Shown: positions 7,294 through 16,091, counted from the stretch's first letter. The stretch is DNA of 29,184 nucleotides from JAYUHK01 sp043767025 (GCA_043767025.1 JAYUHK010000134.1:1-29184); one strand, 5' to 3'. A program made the numbers and translations. The notes: generated from the letters alone by a model not told the origin.

Positions 7294-9618
7294 ATGAAAA
7301 AAATATCTTCTCTAATCCTCATCTTGGGAAGTGTCGTGAGGCTTTTTGGACAATACGAAACCCCAGATAGAAACAAGTTTGGGCAGCTCGAGCAAATGCT
7401 GCCAACTCCAAACACTTTCCGAGCCGCCTCCGGTGCGCCCGGAGCCGCTTACTGGCAGCAACAAGCAGATTATAATATTCAAGTCCGACTTGACGATACC
7501 AAACAAGCGTTGTATGGAGAGGAAACTGTGACGTATCACAACAACTCTCCCGACGAATTGGCTTACCTTTGGCTACAACTTGACCAAAATATTTGGGACA
7601 AAGACTCCGATACTTACAAAGTAAACAGCAACGGAATAAGCGACAAGATGAGCGCGAGCGACCTTCAAGCGATGATTTTGGGACGCACTTTTGACGGCGG
7701 CTACAAGTTGGATTTTGTGCAAGACCTCAACGGAAAAACATTGCCTTATACGGTCAATAAAACGATGATGCGGATTGATTTGCCAAAACCATTGAAGAAA
7801 GGCGAAGTTTTTTCGTTCAGCGTAAAATGGCGGTTCAACATTAACGACAGACTCAAGATTGGCGGACGCAGCGGATACGAGTATTTCAAAGAAGATGACA
7901 ATTATCTTTACACGATTGCTCAATTTTTTCCGCGAATGTGCGACTACAACGACGTGTATGGCTGGCAAAATAAGCAGTTTCTGGGCGCAGGAGAATTTAC
8001 GCTCCCTTTTGGCAACTACGAAGTGAGCATCAATGTTCCAGCCGACCACTTGGTGGCGGCTACGGGCATGATTTCAAATGTCAAAGAAGTTATGAGCGCC
8101 GAACAGCAAAACCGTTTTGAAAAAGCCAAACAATCCATGACCGAACCCGTCGTAATCGCAAACGAAAAAGAAGCGCGCGAGCGTGAAAAAACAAAATCTT
8201 CTGCAACGAAAACGTGGAAATTCAAGGCGGAAAATGTACGAGATTTTGCTTTCGCAACCTCCAGAAAATTTATTTGGGACGCGATGGGCGTAAAGCAAAG
8301 CGATGGGCGAGTGGTGTTGGCGATGTCCATGTATCCAAAAGAGGGCAATCCTTTGTGGGAAAAATATTCTACCAAAGCGGTTGCGCACACGCTCAAATGG
8401 TACAGCCATTACACTTTTGATTATCCGTATCCGTGCGCTTGGTCTATCAACGCCGACCGAATCGGAATGGAATATCCGATGATTTGCTTCAACTTCGGTC
8501 GCTGCGAAAAAGACGGAACATACTCGGAGCGCACCAAATATGGGATGTTGGGAGTTATTATCCACGAAGTAGGACACAATTATTTTCCGATGATTGTCAA
8601 TTCTGATGAGCGACAATGGACGTGGATGGACGAAGGTTTGAACACTTTTTTGCAATACCTGACGGAGCAACAATGGCAGCGAAATTTTCCTTCGGGACGC
8701 GGACCAGCCAACAAAATCGTAGATTATATGAAAGCCGACAAAGCCAAATTGGAGCCGATTATGTCCAACTCGGAGTCGCTGATTCAGTTTGGTAACAACG
8801 CTTACGGAAAACCTGCAACCGCTCTCAATATTCTTCGCGAAACTGTGATGGGGCGCGAACTGTTTGATTTCGCTTTCAAAACCTACGCAATCCGTTGGAA
8901 ATTCAAACACCCGTCGCCAGCAGATTTTTTCCGAACTATGGAGGACGCATCGGCAGTTGATTTGGATTGGTTTTGGCGCGGCTGGTTTTTTTCTACCGAC
9001 AACAACGATATGGCTATCGAATCCGTCCGTTGGCTGCGTCTGAATACCAAAGATCCAGACAAAGAAAATGCGTCCAAAAAACAAGAACAAGACGACGCGC
9101 CTAAAAATATTTCCATCACCCGCAACGAAAAAATAGAGAAGACACAAGACGAAATTGACCCTTCGTTGAAAGATTTTTATACTGCGCTCAATCCGCTCGA
9201 AGTGAGCGACGGCGACCGCGAAACCTACGCTAAATTTTTTAGCTCGCTTTCCAAAGAAGAAAAAGAGGTATTGGAAGCTAATAATAATTTTTACGAAGTG
9301 ACCATCAAACGCATCGGCGGCTTGGTGATGCCTGTTATTATTGAGTTAGAATTTAAAGACGGCAGTAAAGAGCTGCACAGAATCCCCGCCGAAATCTGGC
9401 GTTTTGACCAAAAAGAAATAAAAAAATCATTCACTTCTACCAAAGAATTGAAGAAAGTGACGCTCGACCCATTTTTGGAAACTGCCGACATAGACGTAAC
9501 TAATAATTATTTTCCTCCGCAGCCGAAGCCGAACAGGTTTGAACTATTCAAAAGTAGAGAATTTGGCAATGAAGAAAACGAGATGCAAAAGGCGAGCAAA
9601 GCCAAAAAAGGAAAGTAA
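7294..9618 (+). CDS. secreted M1 family metallopeptidase (aminopeptidase N-like)
   Basis: A 774-residue zinc peptidase. The signal peptide MKKISSLILILGSVVRLFGQ begins at 7294; an in-frame ATG 20 codons upstream would bury it and lies before the predicted promoter. A beta-rich N-terminal domain follows, with a charged linker near residues 275-305 (EKEAREREKTKSSATKTW). IGMEYP takes the place of the GxMEN exopeptidase motif. The zinc site is H424-E425-V-G-H428 with the third ligand E447 in MDEGLN, the exact M1 spacing HExxH-18-E. Its C-terminal part is about 270 residues and ends in a basic tail. It probably cleaves peptides in the periplasm or outside the cell. Secretion follows from the signal peptide; no T9SS sorting domain was seen. 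Confidence 0.92.
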   Translation: MKKISSLILILGSVVRLFGQYETPDRNKFGQLEQMLPTPNTFRAASGAPGAAYWQQQADYNIQVRLDDTKQALYGEETVTYHNNSPDELAYLWLQLDQNIWDKDSDTYKVNSNGISDKMSASDLQAMILGRTFDGGYKLDFVQDLNGKTLPYTVNKTMMRIDLPKPLKKGEVFSFSVKWRFNINDRLKIGGRSGYEYFKEDDNYLYTIAQFFPRMCDYNDVYGWQNKQFLGAGEFTLPFGNYEVSINVPADHLVAATGMISNVKEVMSAEQQNRFEKAKQSMTEPVVIANEKEAREREKTKSSATKTWKFKAENVRDFAFATSRKFIWDAMGVKQSDGRVVLAMSMYPKEGNPLWEKYSTKAVAHTLKWYSHYTFDYPYPCAWSINADRIGMEYPMICFNFGRCEKDGTYSERTKYGMLGVIIHEVGHNYFPMIVNSDERQWTWMDEGLNTFLQYLTEQQWQRNFPSGRGPANKIVDYMKADKAKLEPIMSNSESLIQFGNNAYGKPATALNILRETVMGRELFDFAFKTYAIRWKFKHPSPADFFRTMEDASAVDLDWFWRGWFFSTDNNDMAIESVRWLRLNTKDPDKENASKKQEQDDAPKNISITRNEKIEKTQDEIDPSLKDFYTALNPLEVSDGDRETYAKFFSSLSKEEKEVLEANNNFYEVTIKRIGGLVMPVIIELEFKDGSKELHRIPAEIWRFDQKEIKKSFTSTKELKKVTLDPFLETADIDVTNNYFPPQPKPNRFELFKSREFGNEENEMQKASKAKKGK

Positions 9619-9641
9619 AACCTGAACTTAAATAAAGACTT

Positions 9642-10424
9642 TTGAAAGCAAAAAAATCATACGGACAGCATTTTTTGACCAACGAACACATTGCCGAACA
9701 GATAGCAAACAGCTTGACGACTACTGATTCGGTAAAATATGTCGTAGAAGTCGGTCCCGGAAAAGGAATGTTGACCAAATATCTGTTGCCGAAGGCTACG
9801 CCGCTTTTCGCCGTAGAAGCCGACCGTGACATGGTGGAGCATTTGCAACGCCATTTCCCAAAGCTCAAACCGCGCATCGTCGAGGAAGATTTTTTGAAAG
9901 TAGATTTGAAACAACTCACTGCAAATGAGCCTTTTGCGATTATCGGAAATTTTCCATACAATATTTCTTCGCAGATATTATTCAAAATGTTGGACTGTCG
10001 GGAGTTGGTGCCAGAGTTGGTGGGAATGTTTCAGCTCGAAGTAGCGGAGCGCGTGGTGGCAAAATCGGGGAGCAAAACTTACGGCATCATCAGTGTGTTG
10101 GTACAAGCGTTTTACGACGGCGAGTTGCTGCTCGGCGTGCCGCCCAACTCTTTCAGTCCGCCGCCCAAAGTCCAGTCGGCAGTCATTCGCCTGCTGCGTC
10201 GCAGCGAAACAGAACTCGGCTGCGACCACACTTTATTTATCCAAGTCGTAAAGCAAGCCTTCGGACAACGCCGAAAAATGCTCCGCAACACGATGAAATT
10301 TTTTCTTGCCAACGACCCAATTTTGGAAAGCGACTATTTTACCAAGCGTCCCGAGCAGCTTGATGTAGCTGATTTCGTAAACCTGACCAACTTAATATCG
10401 AAAAATAGAGAGTCGCCCGCCTAA
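9642..10424 (+). CDS. rsmA: 16S rRNA dimethyladenosine transferase (A1518/A1519)
   Basis: A 260-residue SAM-dependent methyltransferase of the KsgA family that dimethylates two adjacent adenines at the 3' end of 16S rRNA during 30S maturation. It opens with KAKKSYGQHFLTNEHIAEQI, has VEVGPGKGMLTKYLL (SAM motif I, residues 35-49), a VEADRDMVEHL acidic loop, and the catalytic IIGNFPYNISSQI near 104-116. The start is TTG at 9642: an in-frame TAA lies three codons upstream, and no ATG would preserve the conserved N-terminus. It follows the M1 gene after 23 bp and may share its transcript. It converges on dprA with only 20 bp between them. Confidence 0.95.
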   Translation: MKAKKSYGQHFLTNEHIAEQIANSLTTTDSVKYVVEVGPGKGMLTKYLLPKATPLFAVEADRDMVEHLQRHFPKLKPRIVEEDFLKVDLKQLTANEPFAIIGNFPYNISSQILFKMLDCRELVPELVGMFQLEVAERVVAKSGSKTYGIISVLVQAFYDGELLLGVPPNSFSPPPKVQSAVIRLLRRSETELGCDHTLFIQVVKQAFGQRRKMLRNTMKFFLANDPILESDYFTKRPEQLDVADFVNLTNLISKNRESPA

Positions 10425-10444
10425 AATTTGTGCGTTTTCTTTTC

Positions 10445-11554
10445 CTATATTTTTACATACCGCTTGCCGGGCAGCGTGCGGACAAGTCCCTGAAACTCTA
10501 ATCCGAGCAATAAAGCGGAGGTTTCGCTCGATGAAAATCCGCTTTGGTAGCTAATTTTATCTATTACCACTCCCGCATCTTCGGCGGCAGCCAAAATATT
10601 CATAATTCGCTGCTCGTACTCGTCCAACTCCACAAACAGCTTTTGTTGAATAATCTTTCGCTGTTCATTTTCTTCTTCTTGCTCCCAACGAAGCATCGCG
10701 ACGAGGTCGGCGGCAGACTCTATAAGCTGCGCTTTGTGATTTTTTATCAATAAATTACAACCCTGCGAAAATTTATCGCGCACTTTTCCGGGTACGGCAA
10801 AAACGTCTTTGTTGTATTCATTGGCGACTTCCGCGCTAATCATAGAGCCGCCTTTGAGCGCAGTTTCGACCACAATAAGAGCATCGCACATACCAGCGAT
10901 GATGCGGTTGCGAGCAGGAAAATGTTCGCGGTCGGGTTCTTCATCGCTCGGATATTCGGTGAGCAGCCCGCCGCACTCCGTCATTTGCTCCGCAATGCTG
11001 CGGTGAGCAGAGGGATAGATTTTTTTTAGTCCGTGTCCGAGCACGCCGATGGTCTCGATGCCGTGTTCGAGGCAATGGCGGTGAGCCGTCACGTCTATGC
11101 CGTAAGCAAGTCCGCTGACCAACAAAATATTATATGGTTTTAGCCCCTCTACCAGCTCCTCGCACATCATTTTTCCGTAAGACGTAGGCGAGCGAGTGCC
11201 TACTATTGCGATTACTCGGGTCTGGTTCAAGTCGGCGTTGCCTTTGTAGTGAAGTACCAACGGACTATCGTTGTAGTTGCGAAGTCGCTGTGGATAGCGT
11301 TTGTCGGTATAAGAAATGGCTTGTATGTTATTTTTTTCGAGAAATTGCACCTCCTTTTCCGCCCACAGCAAGACATCTTGGGTCAAGATATTTTCAGCCA
11401 ATGAAAGTCCGATGCCCGGAATATGGAGTAAATCTTTCTTTTTGGCTCGAAAAACTTCCTCCGCACCGCCACAATAACTGATGAGATTTTTGGCAGTTAC
11501 CGCCCCAATTTTGGGGATTTTCATGAGTGCTATTTCGTAAAGTTGATTGCTCAT
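10445..11554 (-). CDS. dprA: DNA processing protein A (recombination mediator)
   Basis: A 369-residue DprA/Smf protein. Residues 1-60 form a helix-hairpin-helix region (KIGAVTAKNLI and LHIPGIGLSLAENIL). The Rossmann-like core has IAIVGTRSPTSYGKMM at 116-130, SGLAYGIDVTAHRHCLEHGI at 147-166, GLLTEYPSDEEPDREHFPAR near 196-215, and then NRIIAGMCDALIVVETALKG. The C-terminal 70 residues resemble the winged-helix DML1 domain. DprA loads RecA on incoming single-stranded DNA during natural transformation. Its ATG overlaps the stop of the upstream cyclase by four bases (11551-11554), so the two are probably translationally coupled. Confidence 0.95.
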   Translation of the reverse strand: MSNQLYEIALMKIPKIGAVTAKNLISYCGGAEEVFRAKKKDLLHIPGIGLSLAENILTQDVLLWAEKEVQFLEKNNIQAISYTDKRYPQRLRNYNDSPLVLHYKGNADLNQTRVIAIVGTRSPTSYGKMMCEELVEGLKPYNILLVSGLAYGIDVTAHRHCLEHGIETIGVLGHGLKKIYPSAHRSIAEQMTECGGLLTEYPSDEEPDREHFPARNRIIAGMCDALIVVETALKGGSMISAEVANEYNKDVFAVPGKVRDKFSQGCNLLIKNHKAQLIESAADLVAMLRWEQEEENEQRKIIQQKLFVELDEYEQRIMNILAAAEDAGVVIDKISYQSGFSSSETSALLLGLEFQGLVRTLPGKRYVKI

Positions 11555-13206
11555 ATCGCCTGTCTTACATAGTACATATCAATTTCGCCCTTGTTTTTGG
11601 CAGCAATTTTTCCACGATACGCACATTCAAAGTCGTACTTGACTTGCCAAAATGTGTTTTCGGAGATATTGACGTAGCCGGGTTCGCAATGCTGCTCCAT
11701 TCGAGCGGCAATATTGACCGTATCCCCCCAAATATCGTAGGCAAATTTATCATTTCCGACCACGCCCGCCACTACGGGACCGGTGTGAATACCGATTCGG
11801 GCTTCAAAGAAAGGCTCGCCGCGTTGTTCTTTTTCGTAGCGACTGTGTTCCATGAAGTCGCGCATTTCGAGCGCAGCTTTCACCATATTGGTCGTCGTAG
11901 AATTTCTACCCGACAAACCCGCCGCACACATATAAGCGTCGCCGATGGTTTTTATTTTTTCGATATTGTATTTTGAAATAATTGCATCGAATCCTTTGAA
12001 ATAAAAATCCAATTCTTCTACCAATTTTTCTGGAGAAAGCTGTTCTGCTATCTGCGTAAAATTTTTAAAATCGGTAAAAAGTACCGTTGCGTCGTCGTAT
12101 TTTCGAGCTTGCGCCTTGCCTTTTTCTTTCAGTTCTTGCGCAATAGCGGGCGGCAAAATATTGAGCAGCAACTTATCGCTGCGCTCGCGCTCGGTTTCGA
12201 TGATTTTATTTTTATCCTCCAGCACCACGTTTGCGTTTCGTTTGGAGCGGTAGCGAGAGTAAAAAAGCCCCGCCAACGCCAGTACAAAACCCGAAATGGC
12301 GAGAAGAATATTCCTCAAATAGTTGGTTTGCTCCAAGCGAAGCTGTGTATTTTCGAGGTCTAAATCTTTTTGTCCGATGATAATAGAGTTTTTTAGGGAG
12401 TCCAAAGTTTGCTTTTTTTTCAAACCTTCGACCTGTCGCTGTCGCCTCAAGACCACCAACTCCGTTTTGGCTTGCTCCGAACTCATATTTTCTACCTCTT
12501 TTTCTTTCACCGCAAGCGATTGTTTGATTTCGTCTTTTTCTTTTGCCAACTGACGCTGTGTGACGGCAGATTTTGTTTTGTCGCCACTCAACTGGTTGCG
12601 CTCTTGTATCAGCGAAGCGACTTGCTGCTCCAACGCCTTTTTTTCTTGTATAATTTTTTCGCGCTCTCGGTTGTTGAGCGCGCTGCCACCTGCGGACGCA
12701 CTCGGCGCGGCGGGCGCAGACTCTATTTTAGTTACCGTGCCGCCCGACTTTCGGAGCATTGCGATAGCGTCCAAACTATAATTGTAGGCTTGTCGGAGAT
12801 TATTTTCGCGGATAGCGAGGTCTTGCATTTTGGCGTAGCAACTCAACGAAATATCCGTGTCGCCGACCTTCCGCGCCGACTCGAGGCTTCGAGTGTAGCG
12901 AATGAGCGCGCCGCTGTTGTCCTTGCGGCGATTGAATCCCTCTGCGTTCACAAAAGCAGCTTTTGCCATCATGCTGTTGTTGCCCAAATCGGTAGCGAGA
13001 TTGTAGGCTTTGTGCGCATATTCGGACGCTTTGGCGGGGTCAGAAGCTAAAGATTTCTGCGCTATTTCGTAGGAAAGCCGCATTTCTTCGTTTTTATCCG
13101 TCGTCTTTTTTAGTTGCTCCTCTGCATTTCGAGGAGCAGCTTGCGCAAAAAGTTGGGCGAGCGCGCCGAGCGAAAACAAAGAAAAAATAAGATATTTTTT
13201 TAACAT
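11551..13206 (-). CDS. class III adenylate cyclase with TPR, coiled-coil and membrane segments
   Basis: A 551-residue protein with signal peptide MLKKYLIFSLFSLGALAQLFAQ. Residues 40-155 are TPR-like helical repeats, about 180-295 a long coiled coil, 299-316 one membrane helix (ILLAISGFVLALAGLFYS), and 365-550 the class III cyclase domain. The catalytic set is complete: metal-binding D379 (VLFTDFKNFT) and D423 (IKTIGDAYM), adenine-selecting K419 and D491 (FAYDIWGDTVN), and transition-state N498 and R502 (NIAARM). This predicts homodimeric cAMP synthesis on the inner face of the membrane, with TPRs in the periplasm sensing an unknown signal. An in-frame ATG 21 codons upstream exists, but 13206 places the signal peptide at the N-terminus. 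dprA follows with a 4-base overlap. Confidence 0.92.
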   Translation of the reverse strand: MLKKYLIFSLFSLGALAQLFAQAAPRNAEEQLKKTTDKNEEMRLSYEIAQKSLASDPAKASEYAHKAYNLATDLGNNSMMAKAAFVNAEGFNRRKDNSGALIRYTRSLESARKVGDTDISLSCYAKMQDLAIRENNLRQAYNYSLDAIAMLRKSGGTVTKIESAPAAPSASAGGSALNNREREKIIQEKKALEQQVASLIQERNQLSGDKTKSAVTQRQLAKEKDEIKQSLAVKEKEVENMSSEQAKTELVVLRRQRQVEGLKKKQTLDSLKNSIIIGQKDLDLENTQLRLEQTNYLRNILLAISGFVLALAGLFYSRYRSKRNANVVLEDKNKIIETERERSDKLLLNILPPAIAQELKEKGKAQARKYDDATVLFTDFKNFTQIAEQLSPEKLVEELDFYFKGFDAIISKYNIEKIKTIGDAYMCAAGLSGRNSTTTNMVKAALEMRDFMEHSRYEKEQRGEPFFEARIGIHTGPVVAGVVGNDKFAYDIWGDTVNIAARMEQHCEPGYVNISENTFWQVKYDFECAYRGKIAAKNKGEIDMYYVRQAI

Positions 13207-13296
13207 ATTAGCGGGACATTCATTTTTTCTGATTGGAAAAAGAATATAAGGAAAGCATATTGTTTGCAAACCCCCGTAAAATTACAAAACAAATAC

Positions 13297-13336
13297 GGAT
13301 TGGTAGGCAGGTTGGTTTTGATTTTTTTAGAAAAAA
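13297..13336 (+). repeat. 40-bp perfect direct repeat, left copy
   Basis: Begins GGATTGGTAGGCAGGTTGG and ends in TTTAGAAAAAA. All 40 bases are identical to 14421-14460, a period of 1124 bp. The unit between the copies carries the long intergenic repeat and one unrecognised secreted protein gene. Confidence 0.9.
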
Positions 13337-13561
13337 ACTATACTGTCGGGAAATTAAATCTATAAAATAATTATTTTTGAATATATAATATTGTAATAAA
13401 TTGATTATCAGTTACTTGTGTATCTAAAAACAAATCACTACTTATATCAGAACGACTAAATAGCATAGGCGACTGCATTTTTGACGCATCGTTTAAAAAA
13501 AATTCGTGAAAGATTATTTTTTGGTTTTACTTTTTTAGATATCGGCAGTCTTACATCTGTT

Positions 13562-13679
13562 GGAAATGAAGAAAAAACAATGTACTCCAATTTTTCAAAT
13601 AAATTGAGTAAATAACAAGGCATTTTTAAGGCGCAGTGCATTGAAACGAAAATAAACCAGCAGTGATAGAGGAACTTAT
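13562..13679 (+). repeat. intergenic repeat, long form, right end degenerate
   Basis: Left end GGAAATGAAGAAAAAACAA, then ACTCCAATTTTTCAAATAAA and AATAACAAGGCATTTTT, both identical to the copy at 17730-17887, then a diverged GGCGCA...GCAGTGA segment. The standard right end (TTATTTTAGACGCGTTCC) is not recognisable; GAACTTATACCGCACC may be its remnant. Confidence 0.75.
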
Positions 13680-13824
13680 ACCGCACCTACTACATTAGAG
13701 AAGGATAGAAACTTTGAACGTGAAGTGACGGCAGTGGCTTGAGAGGAAGCGGTAAAAGAGGTCGAATAAACTGGTCTTATTAGTTTTTTATATTAAAAAT
13801 TAATCATATATTAAAACTAAAAAA

Positions 13825-14406
13825 ATGAAAAAATCAATTTTAGCCATGGTGATAGCAATAACTATCGTCAGCTATTCAGATGCCCAAACGAGTAAAGCAG
13901 ATTTTAGAGATTTCAGTTGGGGTAGTTCGCTCGCCGAAGTGCAATCAAAAGAAAAAACGGAATTTTCATTCAAAGATAAAGACGATTTGTTAGAGTATAA
14001 AGATGTCGTTGGTGGATACGATTGTAAGGTATTGTATGGTTTTAACGAAAATGACAAACTAATAAATGGTAATTACCTTTTTTTAAAAAAATATTCTAAC
14101 CCACAACTTTACATACAGGATTACACTATTTTTAAAAACTTACTTATTCAGAAGTATGCAAAGCCAACGTTAGAATTGGAAAATTGGAATAAAAATACGC
14201 CCACTGGCGACAAGACTAATTATGGTCAGGCAATAGCGGACGGAAATCTTACCTTAAGTTCTTATTGGGAAACAGATAGAAGCTATGTAAAAATTATCTT
14301 AACAGCTATAGACAATCATCCGTCATTGCAAATACACTATACTACCAAAACATTAGATGAATTAGAGAACAAAGAGCAAATAAAAAAAGCACTGTTTAAG
14401 TTGTAA
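13825..14406 (+). CDS. unrecognised secreted protein
   Basis: A 193-residue protein with signal peptide MKKSILAMVIAITIVSYSDA. The mature part starts with FRDFSWGSSLAEVQSKEKTE, a pattern seen in periplasmic or lipoprotein families that begin 'F.WG.S..EV', but no family can be named. It is rich in Asp, Lys, Tyr and Asn, with no cysteine motif and no membrane segment apart from the signal. Its codons are visibly more A/T-rich than those of the neighbours (many AAA, TTA, ATA). It lies between two identical 40-bp direct repeats, which together suggest recent acquisition or duplication-driven insertion. It is the only plus-strand gene among minus-strand neighbours. Confidence 0.75.
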   Translation: MKKSILAMVIAITIVSYSDAQTSKADFRDFSWGSSLAEVQSKEKTEFSFKDKDDLLEYKDVVGGYDCKVLYGFNENDKLINGNYLFLKKYSNPQLYIQDYTIFKNLLIQKYAKPTLELENWNKNTPTGDKTNYGQAIADGNLTLSSYWETDRSYVKIILTAIDNHPSLQIHYTTKTLDELENKEQIKKALFKL

Positions 14407-14420
14407 ATAGACGGATAGAT

Positions 14421-14460
14421 GGATTGGTAGGCAGGTTGGTTTTGATTTTTTTAGAAAAAA
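14421..14460 (+). repeat. 40-bp perfect direct repeat, right copy
   Basis: Identical over 40 bases to 13297-13336. It starts 15 bp after the stop of the unrecognised secreted protein and is followed within 20 bp by a short-form intergenic repeat. Confidence 0.9.
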
Positions 14461-14479
14461 TTAATCCCGAGCTAATTTA

Positions 14480-14520
14480 GGAAATAAAGAAAAATGGGTA
14501 ATTTATTTTAGACGCGTTCC
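14480..14520 (+). repeat. intergenic repeat, short form, copy 3
   Basis: Left end GGAAATAAAGAAAAA and exact right end TTATTTTAGACGCGTTCC (14503-14520). It lies between the convergent secreted-protein gene and the DUF2147 gene. Confidence 0.7.
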
Positions 14521-14564
14521 TTGTCTAAAAATTTGGCGAAGCGAATCTTGAAGAAAATCAGATT

Positions 14565-15056
14565 TTACTTGGTTTTTAGGCTTGTTTTTAGGTTTGTTTT
14601 TAGGTTTATTGTCTGCATTTTTTCAGCTTCTTGAAGGCGCGTAAAAGTAACCGACTCGCTAAAAATCGGCAGCAGGACATAACCTGTGAGGCGAAGTGTA
14701 TTTTCGTTCTTCATTTTTACAAATGCACGGTATGATTTACCGGTTTTTAGCTGAAAAACCCTACCGTCGTCCCACTCGTCGTTGTCAAAAACGAGGTTGC
14801 TCATCACAATCGTGTTCAGCCATTTAGACTCGGGGACACCGCCAGAATCATCTACTGCGTCAATCCGAGCATTATTATTGTATTTTTTGAACCAAATAAC
14901 TTTACCAAAATATTTGTCGTTGTCTTTGTAACAGTGTACAATTAAATCTTTTTCGGGACTCATCCAATCGCCTACAATCTGGTCGGCTTTCAGCCTTTGT
15001 GCCTGAATTTGTGTAGAAAAGCATATCAGAGCGAGTATAAAAGCTATTTTTTTCAT
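14565..15056 (-). CDS. DUF2147 family secreted protein
   Basis: A 163-residue protein with signal peptide MKKIAFILALICFSTQIQAQ. The mature part has the DUF2147 layout: IVGDWMSPEKDLIVHCYKDN, DKYFGKVIWFKKY, a FDNDEWDDGRVFQLKTGKSY segment and TLRLTGYVLLPIFSESVTFT near the end. Members are small secreted beta-rich proteins of unknown function. The tail has a lysine/threonine repeat (NLKTNLKTSLKTK), matched by a short tandem repeat in the DNA at about 14570-14605. The start at 15056 overlaps the stop of the upstream membrane gene by four bases (ATGA); a start three codons earlier is possible but gives a larger overlap. Confidence 0.85.
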   Translation of the reverse strand: MKKIAFILALICFSTQIQAQRLKADQIVGDWMSPEKDLIVHCYKDNDKYFGKVIWFKKYNNNARIDAVDDSGGVPESKWLNTIVMSNLVFDNDEWDDGRVFQLKTGKSYRAFVKMKNENTLRLTGYVLLPIFSESVTFTRLQEAEKMQTINLKTNLKTSLKTK

Positions 15057-15928
15057 TCGTAACAAGATAAAGCGGTTTCCTTTTGGAACGCAAAGTCTTC
15101 TTCATTTATTGTGGTCGACGGCGCTCGGTATTCTCTAAAAGGAATTTTTATCAACGTACCAAAATTTGTATTTTCTGCTTCATTCATATACGTATCTACT
15201 CCAAAAACAACTTTATCCGCGCTCAAAGTCCTATAAGTACCAAATATTCTATCCCAAATACTCAACACATCTCCATAATTGCTATCGGTATAAGGTTGTT
15301 GAAAATGATGGTGGACGTGGTGAAAATTAGGCGTTACGAAGACCCAACTCACGATGCTGTCAGCTTTTTCGGAAAGGCGAAAATTGGCGTGCGCAAAAAC
15401 ATTAGAAACAATTTGGATAAACTGGCGAAATAAAATTGCCCAAAAAGTGGCTCCTGACACAAAAACCCAGAGCAACAAAAAAGACAAACGAATAGCACTT
15501 TCTACCGGATGCTCGCGCAAAGTAGAGGACACGTCCACCACCGAATCGGTGTGGTGAACCAAATGAAACATCCACAGCCGCTTGATTTTGTGCATAAAAA
15601 TATGGTAAATATATTCCCCAAAATCAAGAAAAATAAAAGTAGAAGCAAAGATTAGCCAATTATTAGTTGCGCCCAATAAGTGCAAAAAACCGAACTGGTG
15701 AGAACTGACCCAAGTGGTAGCGGCGACAAAAAGAATCCCCATAACAGCCTGAACGGGAGCATCAACCAGCGTAAAAAGTGCGTTTTTAAAGGCGTGTTTC
15801 CATTTTTTGTAATTGGCTTTTAATCCTATAAAATTTTCGATATTCCACAACAAAAACATAGAAGCTCCCAAAAGAACGATTCTGTGAATGTCCGGAACGT
15901 TAGAAAAATAGTCAATTATACTGTTCAT
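15053..15928 (-). CDS. sterol desaturase / fatty acid hydroxylase family membrane protein
   Basis: A 291-residue membrane protein with the diiron histidine clusters of the fatty acid hydroxylase superfamily: YIYHIFMHKI (HxxxH), MFHLVHHTDSVVD (HxxHH) and FHHVHHHFQQPYTDSNYGD (HHxxHHH type), with hydrophobic helices before and between them. It probably hydroxylates or desaturates a lipid in the inner membrane; the substrate (hopanoid, carotenoid, fatty acid or ornithine lipid) cannot be told. The start at 15928 (MNSIIDYFSNVPDIHR) is preferred; an in-frame ATG at 15970 adds 14 basic residues. It is coupled to the DUF2147 gene by a 4-base overlap. Confidence 0.88.
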   Translation of the reverse strand: MNSIIDYFSNVPDIHRIVLLGASMFLLWNIENFIGLKANYKKWKHAFKNALFTLVDAPVQAVMGILFVAATTWVSSHQFGFLHLLGATNNWLIFASTFIFLDFGEYIYHIFMHKIKRLWMFHLVHHTDSVVDVSSTLREHPVESAIRLSFLLLWVFVSGATFWAILFRQFIQIVSNVFAHANFRLSEKADSIVSWVFVTPNFHHVHHHFQQPYTDSNYGDVLSIWDRIFGTYRTLSADKVVFGVDTYMNEAENTNFGTLIKIPFREYRAPSTTINEEDFAFQKETALSCYE

Positions 15929-16091
15929 TATTCGAATTATGTGGTAAAATCGTTTGTAACGTAATGTCACTGAAACGCAAGAAATTAAAAGTTAGGTTTG
16001 AGCCGAACAAGGAAGGTGCTTCCCACAATGCGGCAAGCTCAAACAATAAAGTCACATACTTTTCGACCAATAAGGAATGATTGCTTCGCCA

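Larger units (their letters stand above)
13207..13824. other. 618-bp repeat-rich, A/T-rich intergenic stretch
   Basis: No convincing gene. It holds one copy of the 40-bp direct repeat (13297-13336), an A/T palindrome AAAATAATTATTTT (13364-13377), and a long-form intergenic repeat (13562-13679). A plus-strand reading frame at 13656-13769 has protein-like composition (TTLEKDRNFEREVTAVA, one TGA, then EEAVKEVE) and may be a gene remnant. Confidence 0.6.

Noticed and set aside
8074..9147. Open frame of 357 codons antisense to the M1 peptidase gene
   Set aside because: Composition dominated by Phe, Arg and Val with no motif; the sense frame has the full zinc site.
13456..13686. Minus-strand frame of 76 codons
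   Set aside because: It runs through the intergenic repeat and its translation changes in the other copy at 17730, so it is unlikely to be coding.
14570..14605. Short tandem repeat in the DUF2147 gene end
   Set aside because: It encodes the NLKT repeats of the protein tail and is explained by simple slippage.
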